Assembly: GCF_024585265.1 (NCBI RefSeq) | Contig: NZ_CP036533.1 | Span: 434,001 to 498,000, forward strand | Origin: Bradyrhizobium sp. WBAH42 | Lineage (GTDB): Bacteria > Pseudomonadota > Alphaproteobacteria > Rhizobiales > Xanthobacteraceae | Direction: 5' to 3' | DNA: 64,000 nt | In this document: positions 56,913 to 64,000 of the stretch, piece by piece | Layout: each line of letters opens with the position of its first letter | Position numbering within the stretch: position 1 is the stretch's first letter | Made by a program: the position numbers and the translations under genes | The notes under the pieces: generated by a model | Database searches by the model: none | Told to the model about the DNA's origin: nothing | The model's input: the letters and a program-made list of their open reading frames with translations, nothing else

Positions 56913-57808
56913 GCCCCCACCAGCACCGCCACGCCGATCACGATCAGCGCGATGCCAAGAATCTCGCGCCGCGCGATCGGCTGCTTGAACGAGTAGTAGG
57001 CGACGGCTTGCGCGAACAGCACCTCGACCAAAGCGAGTGTGCGGACATTGGCGGCCGCCGTCAGCGCGAATGCCAGGAACCAGAATTGCGAGGCGAGGGC
57101 ACCCGTGAAGCCCGCGAGCATCGACGGCTTCCACAGGCCGAGGATCGCCTGCAGCACTTTTGGAGCGCGCCAGAGCAGATAGATCGTCAGCACCAGCGTC
57201 TGCACGAACAGGCCGAGCACCAGCGTGATCGACGCCGCGGTCACGAAGGAGACATCCGGCACATTGATGATGGCGCCGCGAAAGCCGACTGCGGAGAGCG
57301 CGAAGGCCGCCGCGGCAACGAGGCCGGTGATGGTCGGCTTCAGCTCGGCAAAGCTCTTCTCGCCGCCGGGGCGGAGCGCGGTGATGACGACGCCGATGGT
57401 GGCGATCACGATCGCCAGCACCTTCAGCCAGGTCAGGTGGTCGCCGAGGAAGACGAAGCCGAAGATCGCGGTCTGGATCGCCTCGGTCTTCAGGTAGGCC
57501 GTCGTCACGACGAAGGAGCGGTCGTTCATCGCGAGCAGCATCAGGCCGGTGGCGACGATCTGGCTGAGCGCGCCCAATAGCAGCCACGGCCAGAACACGG
57601 TCGGCGGCGCGCTCAGATGATCGCCAGTCGCGAGCAGCACCAACCCCAAGAACAGCAGCGAGAACGGAAAGCCGAACAGGAAGCGGATATTGGTCGCGCC
57701 CCAGGTCCCCAGCGGCTTGGTCAACGACCGCTGCATCGCATTGCGCGCGACCTGCCCGAGCGCGGCAATGATGGTGAAGGGAATCCAGAGGCTGGCGATG
57801 GTGAACAT
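56909..57808 (-). CDS. DMT/EamA-like permease
   Basis: A 299-residue inner-membrane transporter with ten predicted helices in two five-helix repeats, the EamA pattern of the drug/metabolite superfamily. FTIASLWIPFTIIAALGQVA opens the first helix, and EVLFAQAVAYYSFKQPIARR and ILGIALIVIGVAVL mark the second repeat. The substrate is unknown; export of metabolites or nucleotide sugars is typical. It lies between the convergent DUF1178 gene and ubiG, which is on the same strand 102 nt upstream. Confidence 0.88.
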   Translation of the reverse strand: MFTIASLWIPFTIIAALGQVARNAMQRSLTKPLGTWGATNIRFLFGFPFSLLFLGLVLLATGDHLSAPPTVFWPWLLLGALSQIVATGLMLLAMNDRSFVVTTAYLKTEAIQTAIFGFVFLGDHLTWLKVLAIVIATIGVVITALRPGGEKSFAELKPTITGLVAAAAFALSAVGFRGAIINVPDVSFVTAASITLVLGLFVQTLVLTIYLLWRAPKVLQAILGLWKPSMLAGFTGALASQFWFLAFALTAAANVRTLALVEVLFAQAVAYYSFKQPIARREILGIALIVIGVAVLVGA

Positions 57809-57910
57809 GGGATGGCGGGCGCGAGGAAGAGACAGTCAACCTGCCGCTTGCGCTCAAGCAGGTCAATCACGCCCACGTCATAGGAGCGATGCTCGCGCCG
57901 ACCGATAGCC

Positions 57911-58678
57911 TCACACCATCGCTTCAGCGACCACCATGTAGTTCACGTCCATGTCGGACGACAGAGACCATTTGTCGGCGAAGGGCGAGTAGACGACGCC
58001 GGTCTGCTCGGTGATGACGAGGCGGTTGTCGAGCAGGTATTTCGTCAGTTCGTCCGGCGTGACGAACTTGTTCCACTCATGCGTGCCACGCGGCAGCCAG
58101 CGCAGCACGTATTCGGCGCCGACGATGGCGAGCGCAAAACTCTTCCAGTTGCGGTTCAGCGTCGAGACCACCATCAGGCCGTTCGGCTTCAGCATCGCGG
58201 CGCAACGCTTCAGGAAGACGCCGACGTCGGTGACGTGCTCGACCACTTCCATCGCCAGCACGATGTCGAAGCGCTCGCGCGGGTCGATCTCCTCAACCGT
58301 GGTGCAGCGATAGTCGATCGCCAGATGGCTCTTGTCGGCATGCAGCTTCGCCGCCGCGATGTTGCTCGCGGAGGGATCGATGCCGATGACCTGCGCTCCG
58401 AGGCGCGACAGCGGCTCGCAGAGCAGGCCGGCGCCGCAGCCGATGTCGAGCACGCGCAGGCCGGCCAGGCAGTTCAGGCTTCGTACATTACGCTCGAACT
58501 TGCGGCAGGCGGCGTCGCGGATATAGCCGAGCCGCAGCGGGTTGATCCGGTGCAGCGGCGCCATCTTGCCCTTCGGGTCCCACCACTCCGCCGAGAGCTT
58601 TGAGAATTTCGCGATCTCGGTGGCGTCGACGGTCGAGCCCGGCTGGGTGGAGAGGGAAGTATTTTGCTGCATGCTCAT
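57911..58678 (-). CDS. ubiG: Ubiquinone biosynthesis O-methyltransferase
   Basis: A 255-residue SAM methyltransferase catalysing both O-methylations of the ubiquinone ring. Motif I is VLDIGCGAGLLCEPLSRLGA, then IGIDPSASNIAAAKLHA. The WWDPKGKMAPLHRINPLRLG segment near the N-terminus is the hallmark of UbiG. It acts with other Ubi proteins at the membrane face. ATG at 58678, with a second in-frame ATG two codons later (MSMQQN). It is 14 nt upstream-adjacent to the PH-domain gene, same strand. Confidence 0.95.
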   Translation of the reverse strand: MSMQQNTSLSTQPGSTVDATEIAKFSKLSAEWWDPKGKMAPLHRINPLRLGYIRDAACRKFERNVRSLNCLAGLRVLDIGCGAGLLCEPLSRLGAQVIGIDPSASNIAAAKLHADKSHLAIDYRCTTVEEIDPRERFDIVLAMEVVEHVTDVGVFLKRCAAMLKPNGLMVVSTLNRNWKSFALAIVGAEYVLRWLPRGTHEWNKFVTPDELTKYLLDNRLVITEQTGVVYSPFADKWSLSSDMDVNYMVVAEAMV

Positions 58679-58692
58679 GGTTGGGCGCGGTC

Positions 58693-59160
58693 CTACCGCG
58701 TGGTGATCGAACTACGGAAAGCGAGCGGCGAGGCGATGGTCTTGATCGTCTCGATCCCCTCGCCGACGCCGCGAATCGTCACGTCGCCGTAGTTGAGAAT
58801 ACGTCCAAGAATGGTCTGGTCGACGTCGACGCTCTCGACCTTGTCCAGCGCCATCTCGAAGGTTCGGCGCTTGATGAAGCCGGTCTTGTGCACGACCCTG
58901 AGATTGGTGACGTCGGTCTCGGTGGTGAAGCGATGGAACCAGCCCTTCACGGTCCAATACAGGCCCGCCAGCGCCGCGAGAGCTGCGGCTGCGAGGCAAA
59001 GCAGAACGAGCCAGTCGACGGTCGCCTGTCGCGACAGGATGAGCAGGGCCAGCGCCGCGATCCAGGCCACGATGGCCGGAACGTAGAAGATCCAGTGCGC
59101 ATTGGTCGAATACAGCACCCGCTCGCCGGGCTGCAGGATCTCGTCGATGTAACGCGCCAT
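58693..59160 (-). CDS. PH domain-containing membrane protein (YdbS-like)
   Basis: A 155-residue protein with two hydrophobic helices (YVPAIVAWIAALALLIL and WLVLLCLAAAALAALAG) and then a bacterial PH-like domain. The domain includes TTETDVTNLRVVHKTGFIKR and GRILNYGDVTIRGVGEGIET. The start MARYIDEILQPGERVLYST at 59160 matches family N-termini. An extension to 59286 would be Arg/Pro-rich and is rejected. The gene is followed by ubiG on the same strand. The function is unknown. Confidence 0.88.
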   Translation of the reverse strand: MARYIDEILQPGERVLYSTNAHWIFYVPAIVAWIAALALLILSRQATVDWLVLLCLAAAALAALAGLYWTVKGWFHRFTTETDVTNLRVVHKTGFIKRRTFEMALDKVESVDVDQTILGRILNYGDVTIRGVGEGIETIKTIASPLAFRSSITTR

Positions 59161-59294
59161 GATCTCGGTTAACCCACTACCCCGCCCCGGCCCCCCCGGC
59201 CCCGTCGCTCTGTATACGCGCGGTCGGTGTCCGCGAGGCACCCGTCCAGTGCGGGCCACCATACTGATCCTTATGAAGGAATGCACGCGTCGTC

Positions 59295-60551
59295 ATGAGC
59301 CGCCTCGTGATGAAATTCGGCGGCACGTCCGTCGCCAACATCGAACGTATCCGCAACGTCGCACGCCATGTGAAGCGTGAGGTCGATGCCGGCCACGAAG
59401 TGGCCGTGGTCGTCTCGGCGATGGCCGGCAAGACCAACGAGCTGGTCGCCTGGTGCACCGAGGCCTCACCGATGCACGACGCGCGCGAATATGACGCCGT
59501 GGTCGCCTCGGGCGAACAGGTGACGTCCGGTCTTCTTGCCATCGTGCTCCAGGGCATGGGCATCCAGGCCCGCTCCTGGCAGGGTTGGCAGATCCCGATC
59601 AAGACCAGCGACGCCCATGCCTCGGCCCGGATCGAGGACATCGACGGCGGCGAGATCATCAAGCGCTTCAGGGAGCGCAAGGAGGTTGCGGTCATCGCCG
59701 GCTTCCAGGGCATCAACCCCGAGACGGGTCGCATCACCACGCTCGGCCGCGGCGGCTCCGACACCTCGGCCGTGGCGATTGCCGCTGCCGTCAAGGCCGA
59801 CCGCTGCGACATCTACACCGACGTCGACGGCGTCTACACCACCGACCCGCGAATCGTGTCGAAGGCCAAGAGGCTCGACAAGATCGCGTTCGAGGACATG
59901 CTGGAACTGGCCTCGCAGGGCGCCAAAGTGCTCCAGGTCCGCTCGGTGGAACTCGGCATGGTCCACAACATGCCGATCTTCGTCCGCTCGAGCTTCGACA
60001 AGCCCGAGGATATCGACCCGCATGCCAACCAGCCGCCCGGCACCCTGATCTGCGGCGAGGAGGAGATCATGGAAAACCACGTCGTCACCGGCATCGCCTT
60101 CTCCAAGGACGAGGCTCAGATCTCGGTGCGCCAGATCGAGGATAAGCCCGGCGTTGCGGCCTCGATTTTCGGCCCGCTGGCCGATGCCAACATCAACGTC
60201 GACATGATCGTGCAGAATGTTTCCGAGGACGGCAAAACCACCGACCTCACCTTCACCGTGCCGGCCGCGGACTTCACCCGTGCCAAGGACACGATTACCG
60301 CCGCCAAGGCCAAGATCGGCTATGCGCGGCTCGATACCGCCACCGACGTCGCCAAGATCTCGGTAATCGGCAGCGGCATGCGCAGCCATGCCGGCGTCGC
60401 CGCCCAGGCGTTCTCGGCTCTCGCCCGACGGAACATCAACATCCGGGCCATTACAACCTCCGAGATCAAATTCTCGGTTTTGATCGATACCGCCTATACC
60501 GAGCTTGCGGTGCGCACCCTGCACACGCTCTACGGCCTCGACCAAGCCTGA
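59295..60551 (+). CDS. lysC: Aspartate kinase
   Basis: A 418-residue aspartokinase that phosphorylates L-aspartate, the first step to lysine, threonine and methionine. The kinase N-terminus MKFGGTSVANIERIRNVARH, the TLGRGGSDTSAVAIAAAVKA loop and the DRCDIYTDVDGVYTTDPRIV strand are typical. Two ACT domains follow (about 265-400), with GVAASIFGPLADANINVDMI and the late NINIRAITTSEIKFSVLI, expected to mediate feedback inhibition by lysine and threonine. The TGA overlaps the start of a downstream hairpin. Confidence 0.96.
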   Translation: MSRLVMKFGGTSVANIERIRNVARHVKREVDAGHEVAVVVSAMAGKTNELVAWCTEASPMHDAREYDAVVASGEQVTSGLLAIVLQGMGIQARSWQGWQIPIKTSDAHASARIEDIDGGEIIKRFRERKEVAVIAGFQGINPETGRITTLGRGGSDTSAVAIAAAVKADRCDIYTDVDGVYTTDPRIVSKAKRLDKIAFEDMLELASQGAKVLQVRSVELGMVHNMPIFVRSSFDKPEDIDPHANQPPGTLICGEEEIMENHVVTGIAFSKDEAQISVRQIEDKPGVAASIFGPLADANINVDMIVQNVSEDGKTTDLTFTVPAADFTRAKDTITAAKAKIGYARLDTATDVAKISVIGSGMRSHAGVAAQAFSALARRNINIRAITTSEIKFSVLIDTAYTELAVRTLHTLYGLDQA

Positions 60552-60573
60552 AGCGCGACCCTCGTCGCGCTTC
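60550..60573 (+). terminator. Perfect 10-bp hairpin at the lysC stop
   Basis: GAAGCGCGAC-CCTC-GTCGCGCTTC begins inside the lysC stop codon. It lacks a T-run, so it may work as a weak terminator or as a 3' stabilising hairpin. Confidence 0.6.
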
Positions 60574-60586
60574 AGATTGCCGTTTG

Positions 60587-60633
60587 AGCATGGTCTTTCC
60601 GGAAAACCGCTTCGCACTTTTCCGGACCAAGCT
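60587..60633. repeat. Dispersed repeat with TTTCCGGAAAACC core
   Basis: AGCATGGTCTTTCCGGAAAA runs into CCGCTTCGCACTTTTCCGGA and CCAAGCT, an imperfect palindrome. Sequences of this type are frequent in Bradyrhizobium-like genomes; this recollection was not checked. Confidence 0.6.
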
Positions 60634-60661
60634 TAGGCTAATTTTCTCTTAGCGGTCGCAG

Positions 60662-60693
60662 CAAACGCGAAGGTATACACACCTTCGCGTTTG
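60662..60693. other. Perfect 13-bp hairpin upstream of ptsP
   Basis: CAAACGCGAAGGT and ACCTTCGCGTTTG flank the 6-nt loop ATACAC. A second hairpin with 7-bp arms (GTTTTGC-TTG-GCAAAAC) follows at 60700-60716. They could be a small RNA, an attenuator or a protein site. Confidence 0.65.
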
Positions 60694-60925
60694 GCAGGCG
60701 TTTTGCTTGGCAAAACAAGCCTCAATTCGCTATACGGCGGACAGGGTGGGCTGCCGCAGACTGTGTCCCAGTTCAGGCGGCGCTGATTCGGTACAAGCGC
60801 TAAATTTCCCGTGGATTTTGGGCTTGTGCCTGCGCCGGACAAACAATTTGATTGTTTTTCTGGAATTTTGGTCCAGCCGCCGGCCGATACCGCCGGGCCC
60901 GGCAGACGGAGGAGATTGACGGTTC

Positions 60926-63193
60926 ATGCGGAGCGCGTCGGGAGGTCCCCGCGTCTTGTTGAGACGGCTCCGCGAGACCATGGCGGAGCAGGTCTCGGCC
61001 CAGGAGCGGCTGGACAAGATCGTGGTGCTGATCGCCGCCAACATGGTGGCCGAAGTGTGCTCGGTCTACGTGCTGCGAATCGACAACACGCTCGAGCTCT
61101 ACGCCACCGAAGGTCTGAACCGCGAGGCGGTGCACCACACCGTGCTCAGCGCCCATGAGGGCCTGGTCGGCCTCGTCGCCAGCGAGGCGACGCCGCTCAA
61201 TCTGAGCGATGCGCAGAGCCACCCGGCCTTCTCGTTCCGCCCCGAGACCGGTGAAGAAATCTATCACTCCTTCCTCGGCGTGCCGATCCTGCGCGCCGGT
61301 AACACGCTCGGCGTGCTGGTGGTGCAGAACCGCGCCAAGCGCAATTACGTCGAGGAGGAGCTCGAGGCGCTCCAAACCACCGCGATGGTGCTGGCCGAGC
61401 TGATCGCCTCGGGCGAATTGTCCGCGCTGGCCCAGCCGGGCCAGGAACCGGCGGCGCGCCATTCGGCGCAGAAAGTCGGCGCCATCCTGTCGGAGGGCAT
61501 TGCGCTCGGCCATGTCGTGCTGCACGAGCCGCGCGTCGTCATCAAGGACTACATCGCCGAGGACCTGCCGAAGGAAATCAAGCGGCTCGATACCGCGCTC
61601 GCCAAGCTGCGTGCCGATCTCGACCGCATGCTGGAGCGCGGCGACGTCGCCGAAGGCGGCGAGCATCGCGAGGTGCTGGAAGCCTACCGCATGTTCGCCA
61701 ACGACCAGGGCTGGTCGCACAAGCTGCACGAGGCGGTCGCGACCGGCCTGACCGCGGAAGCGGCGGTCGAGCGCGTGCAGTCCGACACCCGCGCGCGCAT
61801 GCTGCGCTCGACCGACCCCTATTTGCGCGACCGCCTGCACGATCTGGAAGACCTGGGCTACCGCCTGATGCGGCAGCTGGTCGGCCAGGATCACGCACCC
61901 TCGCGCGAACAATTGCCCGACAACGCCATCGTCATCGCCCGCGCGATGGGTCCGGCGGCGCTGCTGGACTACGACCGCAAGCGCCTGCGCGGCATCGTGC
62001 TGGAGGAAGGCACCGCCAATTCGCACGTTTCGATCGTGGCGCGGGCGCTGGGCATCCCTGCGGTCGGCGAGGTGCCGAACGCGCCCGGCATCGCCGATCC
62101 CGGCGATGCCATCATCGTCGACGGCACGTCCGGCTCGATCTATGTGCGCCCGTCGCAGGAGATCGAAGCCGCCTTCGCCGAGCGCGTGCGCTTCCGCGCC
62201 CGCCGCCAGGCACAGTATCTGGCGCTGCGCGACCGGCCCTGCGTCACCCGGGACGGCCAGAAGGTCGAGCTGATGATCAACGCAGGTCTTGCCATCGACC
62301 TGCCGCATATCGAGGACACCGGGAGCGCCGGCATCGGCCTGTTCCGCACCGAGCTGCAATTCATGGTGGGCCAGAGCCTGCCGCGCACCAGCGACCAGCT
62401 CGCGCTCTATCGCACCGTGCTGGATGCCGCCGGACCTAAGCCCGTCACCTTCCGCACGCTCGATATCGGCGGCGACAAGGCGCTGCCCTATATGGAAGCG
62501 GTGATCGAGGAAAATCCCGCGCTCGGCTGGCGCGCGATCCGGCTTGGGCTCGATCGTCCCGGCCTGTTGCGCGGCCAGATCCGCGCGCTGCTGCGGGCCG
62601 GCGGCGGCCGCGCGCTGCGCATCATGTTCCCGATGATCTCGGAGGTCGCCGAATTCGACTCGGCCAAGGCGCTGGTCGAGCGCGAGCTGACATATCTGCG
62701 CCAGCACGGCCACACGCTGCCTGAGCGAATCGACATCGGCACCATGGTCGAGGTGCCCGCGCTGCTCTACCAGCTCGACGAACTCCTGAAGAAAGTCGAC
62801 TTCATCTCGGTCGGCTCCAACGACCTGTTCCAGTTCCTGTTCGCGGTCGACCGCGGCAATGCCAAGGTGTCCGAGCGCTTCGACACCATGTCGGCGCCGA
62901 TCCTGCGAGCGCTGCGCGACATCGCACGCCAGGCCCACGCTGCGCAGAAATCGCTCTCGCTCTGCGGCGAGATGGCCTCGAAGCCGATCGGCGCGCTGGC
63001 GCTCATTGCGCTGGGCTACCGCTCGCTCTCGCTCTCGGCCACCGCACTCGGCCCGGTCAAGGCGATGGTGCTCGACCTCGACGCCAAGAAGGCCGAAGCG
63101 ATGCTGGGCCCTCTGCTGGATGCACCCGCGGGCAGCGTCTCGATCCGGCAGAAGCTGACGGAATTTGCCGAGGCCGAGGGCCTTGCGTTGTAG
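60926..63193 (+). CDS. ptsP: PEP-protein phosphotransferase EI-Ntr (PtsP)
   Basis: A 755-residue nitrogen-type enzyme I. A GAF sensor domain fills about 20-165 (LIAANMVAEVCSVYVLRIDN). The phosphohistidine domain has the phospho-acceptor His367 (ANSHVSIVARALGIPAVG). The PEP-binding barrel has GSAGIGLFRTELQFMV, RTLDIGGDKALPYMEA and Cys680 (LSLCGEMASKP). It starts the PTS-Ntr relay that passes phosphate to NPr and EIIA-Ntr and controls potassium, nitrogen and carbon storage. GGAGGAG lies about 11 nt upstream. It is 60 nt before prfA. Confidence 0.96.
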   Translation: MRSASGGPRVLLRRLRETMAEQVSAQERLDKIVVLIAANMVAEVCSVYVLRIDNTLELYATEGLNREAVHHTVLSAHEGLVGLVASEATPLNLSDAQSHPAFSFRPETGEEIYHSFLGVPILRAGNTLGVLVVQNRAKRNYVEEELEALQTTAMVLAELIASGELSALAQPGQEPAARHSAQKVGAILSEGIALGHVVLHEPRVVIKDYIAEDLPKEIKRLDTALAKLRADLDRMLERGDVAEGGEHREVLEAYRMFANDQGWSHKLHEAVATGLTAEAAVERVQSDTRARMLRSTDPYLRDRLHDLEDLGYRLMRQLVGQDHAPSREQLPDNAIVIARAMGPAALLDYDRKRLRGIVLEEGTANSHVSIVARALGIPAVGEVPNAPGIADPGDAIIVDGTSGSIYVRPSQEIEAAFAERVRFRARRQAQYLALRDRPCVTRDGQKVELMINAGLAIDLPHIEDTGSAGIGLFRTELQFMVGQSLPRTSDQLALYRTVLDAAGPKPVTFRTLDIGGDKALPYMEAVIEENPALGWRAIRLGLDRPGLLRGQIRALLRAGGGRALRIMFPMISEVAEFDSAKALVERELTYLRQHGHTLPERIDIGTMVEVPALLYQLDELLKKVDFISVGSNDLFQFLFAVDRGNAKVSERFDTMSAPILRALRDIARQAHAAQKSLSLCGEMASKPIGALALIALGYRSLSLSATALGPVKAMVLDLDAKKAEAMLGPLLDAPAGSVSIRQKLTEFAEAEGLAL

Positions 63194-63253
63194 CGGGCCG
63201 ATCGCCCGCTTTCCCGCCGCCCTCGCCCCCTTCCGCCCTTTGAGACTGAACCG

Positions 63254-64000
63254 ATGTCGTCACTTCCCGAAGCCAAACTGGACGTCCTGCTCGCGCATCA
63301 CGCCTCGCTCGAGGCCGAATCGCTCGGGCAGCTCGCCTCCGAGCGCTACGTGCAGATCACGCGCGAGCTCGCCGAGCTCACGCCGCTGATCGAGGCGGTG
63401 AAGGCCTATCGCTCCGCCGTCAAGGAGCTCGCCGACACCGAGGCGCTGATCGCCGATCCCGCCACCGATGCCGAGATGCGGAGCATGGCCGAAGCCGAAC
63501 GCGACGAGCTCGCGCCGAAAATCGAGGAACTGGTCCAGAAGATCCGCGTCGCGCTCCTGCCCAAGGACGCCATGGACGATCGCAACGTCATGCTGGAAAT
63601 CCGCGCCGGCACCGGCGGCGACGAGGCCTCGCTGTTCGCCGGCGACCTGTTCCGGATGTACGAGCGCTTCGCCAGCTTGCAGGGCTGGAAGGTCGAGGTG
63701 ATCTCCGCCAGCGAAGGCACGGTCGGCGGCTACAAGGAAATCATCGCCGAGATCCAGGGCCGCGGCGCATTCTCGAAGCTGAAATTCGAATCCGGCGTGC
63801 ACCGCGTGCAGCGCGTCCCCGACACCGAGACACAGGGACGCATCCACACCTCGGCGGCAACGGTCGCCGTGCTGCCCGAGGTCGAGGACGTCGACGTCGA
63901 CATCAAGAACGACGACCTGCGCATCGAGACCATGCGCGCAGGGGGCGCTGGTGGCCAGCACGTCAACAAGACCGAATCGGCGATCCGCATCACCCACATC
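63254..64000 (+). CDS. prfA: Peptide chain release factor 1, partial
   Basis: The first 249 codons of RF1; the window ends inside the gene. The N-terminal helical domain (about 1-110) is followed by the conserved [19 protein letters not shown] and then the GGQ motif, Gly233-Gly234-Gln235 ([14 protein letters not shown]), which triggers peptide release at UAA and UAG. The stop-codon-reading PxT loop should lie in [20 protein letters not shown]. The start at 63254 ([10 protein letters not shown]) has no strong ribosome site. It follows ptsP by 60 nt. Confidence 0.95.
   Translation, partial: MSSLPEAKLDVLLAHHASLEAESLGQLASERYVQITRELAELTPLIEAVKAYRSAVKELADTEALIADPATDAEMRSMAEAERDELAPKIEELVQKIRVALLPKDAMDDRNVMLEIRAGTGGDEASLFAGDLFRMYERFASLQGWKVEVISASEGTVGGYKEIIAEIQGRGAFSKLKFESGVHRVQRVPDTETQGRIHTSAATVAVLPEVEDVDVDIKNDDLRIETMRAGGAGGQHVNKTESAIRITHI

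Larger units (their letters stand above)
60552..60925. other. 374-nt gap between lysC and ptsP
   Basis: It holds the hairpin at the lysC stop, a TTTCCGGAAAACCG-type dispersed repeat, two tandem hairpins and a GGAGGAG sequence near 60908 serving ptsP. No credible ORF was seen. Confidence 0.6.

Overview
The window is GC-rich chromosomal DNA with dense, mostly short-spaced genes and many palindromic intergenic repeats. Protein sequences and gene content point to an alphaproteobacterium of the order Hyphomicrobiales, most likely Bradyrhizobium or a close relative. The supporting genes are an aerobic cobaltochelatase pair (cobS/cobT), lysC-ptsP-prfA in a row, aroK-aroB next to a CNNM/CBS protein, a UrtA/AmiC-type amide ABC cluster and ubiG. 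This assignment is inference from family knowledge; no search was run. No rRNA, tRNA, CRISPR array, insertion sequence or prophage was seen.

Layout. 1-5 kb: a small charged protein, two MFS carriers and a D-aminoacylase-type amidohydrolase. 5-10 kb: an AttEFGH-like export module (ATPase, double-FtsX permease, lipocalin-like exported protein) followed by a MAPEG protein. 9.8-16.4 kb: an orphan substrate-binding protein, an RND pump with its adaptor, and a small membrane protein. 16.5-22.4 kb: an Old Yellow Enzyme, then cobS-GNAT-cobT-phytase-like gene in a tightly overlapping operon. 22.6-25.4 kb: DedA, NTF2-like, F420-type reductase and LysR. 25.4-27.8 kb: two divergent citrate synthases, one fused to a helix-turn-helix domain, with palindromes between them. 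28-36.8 kb: J-domain protein, BolA, CNNM/CBS protein, aroB-aroK, a 48-aa membrane peptide, xerD, accA and a lipoprotein L,D-transpeptidase. 36.8-37.6 kb: a 787-nt stretch without a credible gene, holding a strongly structured element. 37.6-45.9 kb: a leftward amide uptake and hydrolysis cluster (livF, livG, livM, binding protein, livH, amidase, AmiC-like sensor) with a divergent MarR regulator. 46-60.6 kb: housekeeping genes (secA, parvulin, argJ, TadG-like, mutT, methyltransferase, comF, grxC-nitrilase-DUF1178, EamA, ubiG, PH-domain, lysC). 60.9-64 kb: ptsP and the 5' part of prfA, which is cut by the window end.

How the genes work together. The clearest system-like unit is the amide cluster. 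A MarR regulator and a signal-less AmiC-like sensor flank a promoter region carrying a perfect 12-bp palindrome. The following genes supply an amidase and a complete five-part HAAT-type ABC importer. The second is the divergent citrate synthase pair, where the HTH-fused enzyme may bind the two palindromes in the 76-bp gap and sense metabolites through its citrate synthase fold. The third is the structured element at 36.92-37.40 kb, which looks like a non-coding RNA or mobile structured repeat rather than a gene.

Intergenic palindromes recur in several families, some with two or more copies inside the window. They often sit between convergent genes or between operon members.
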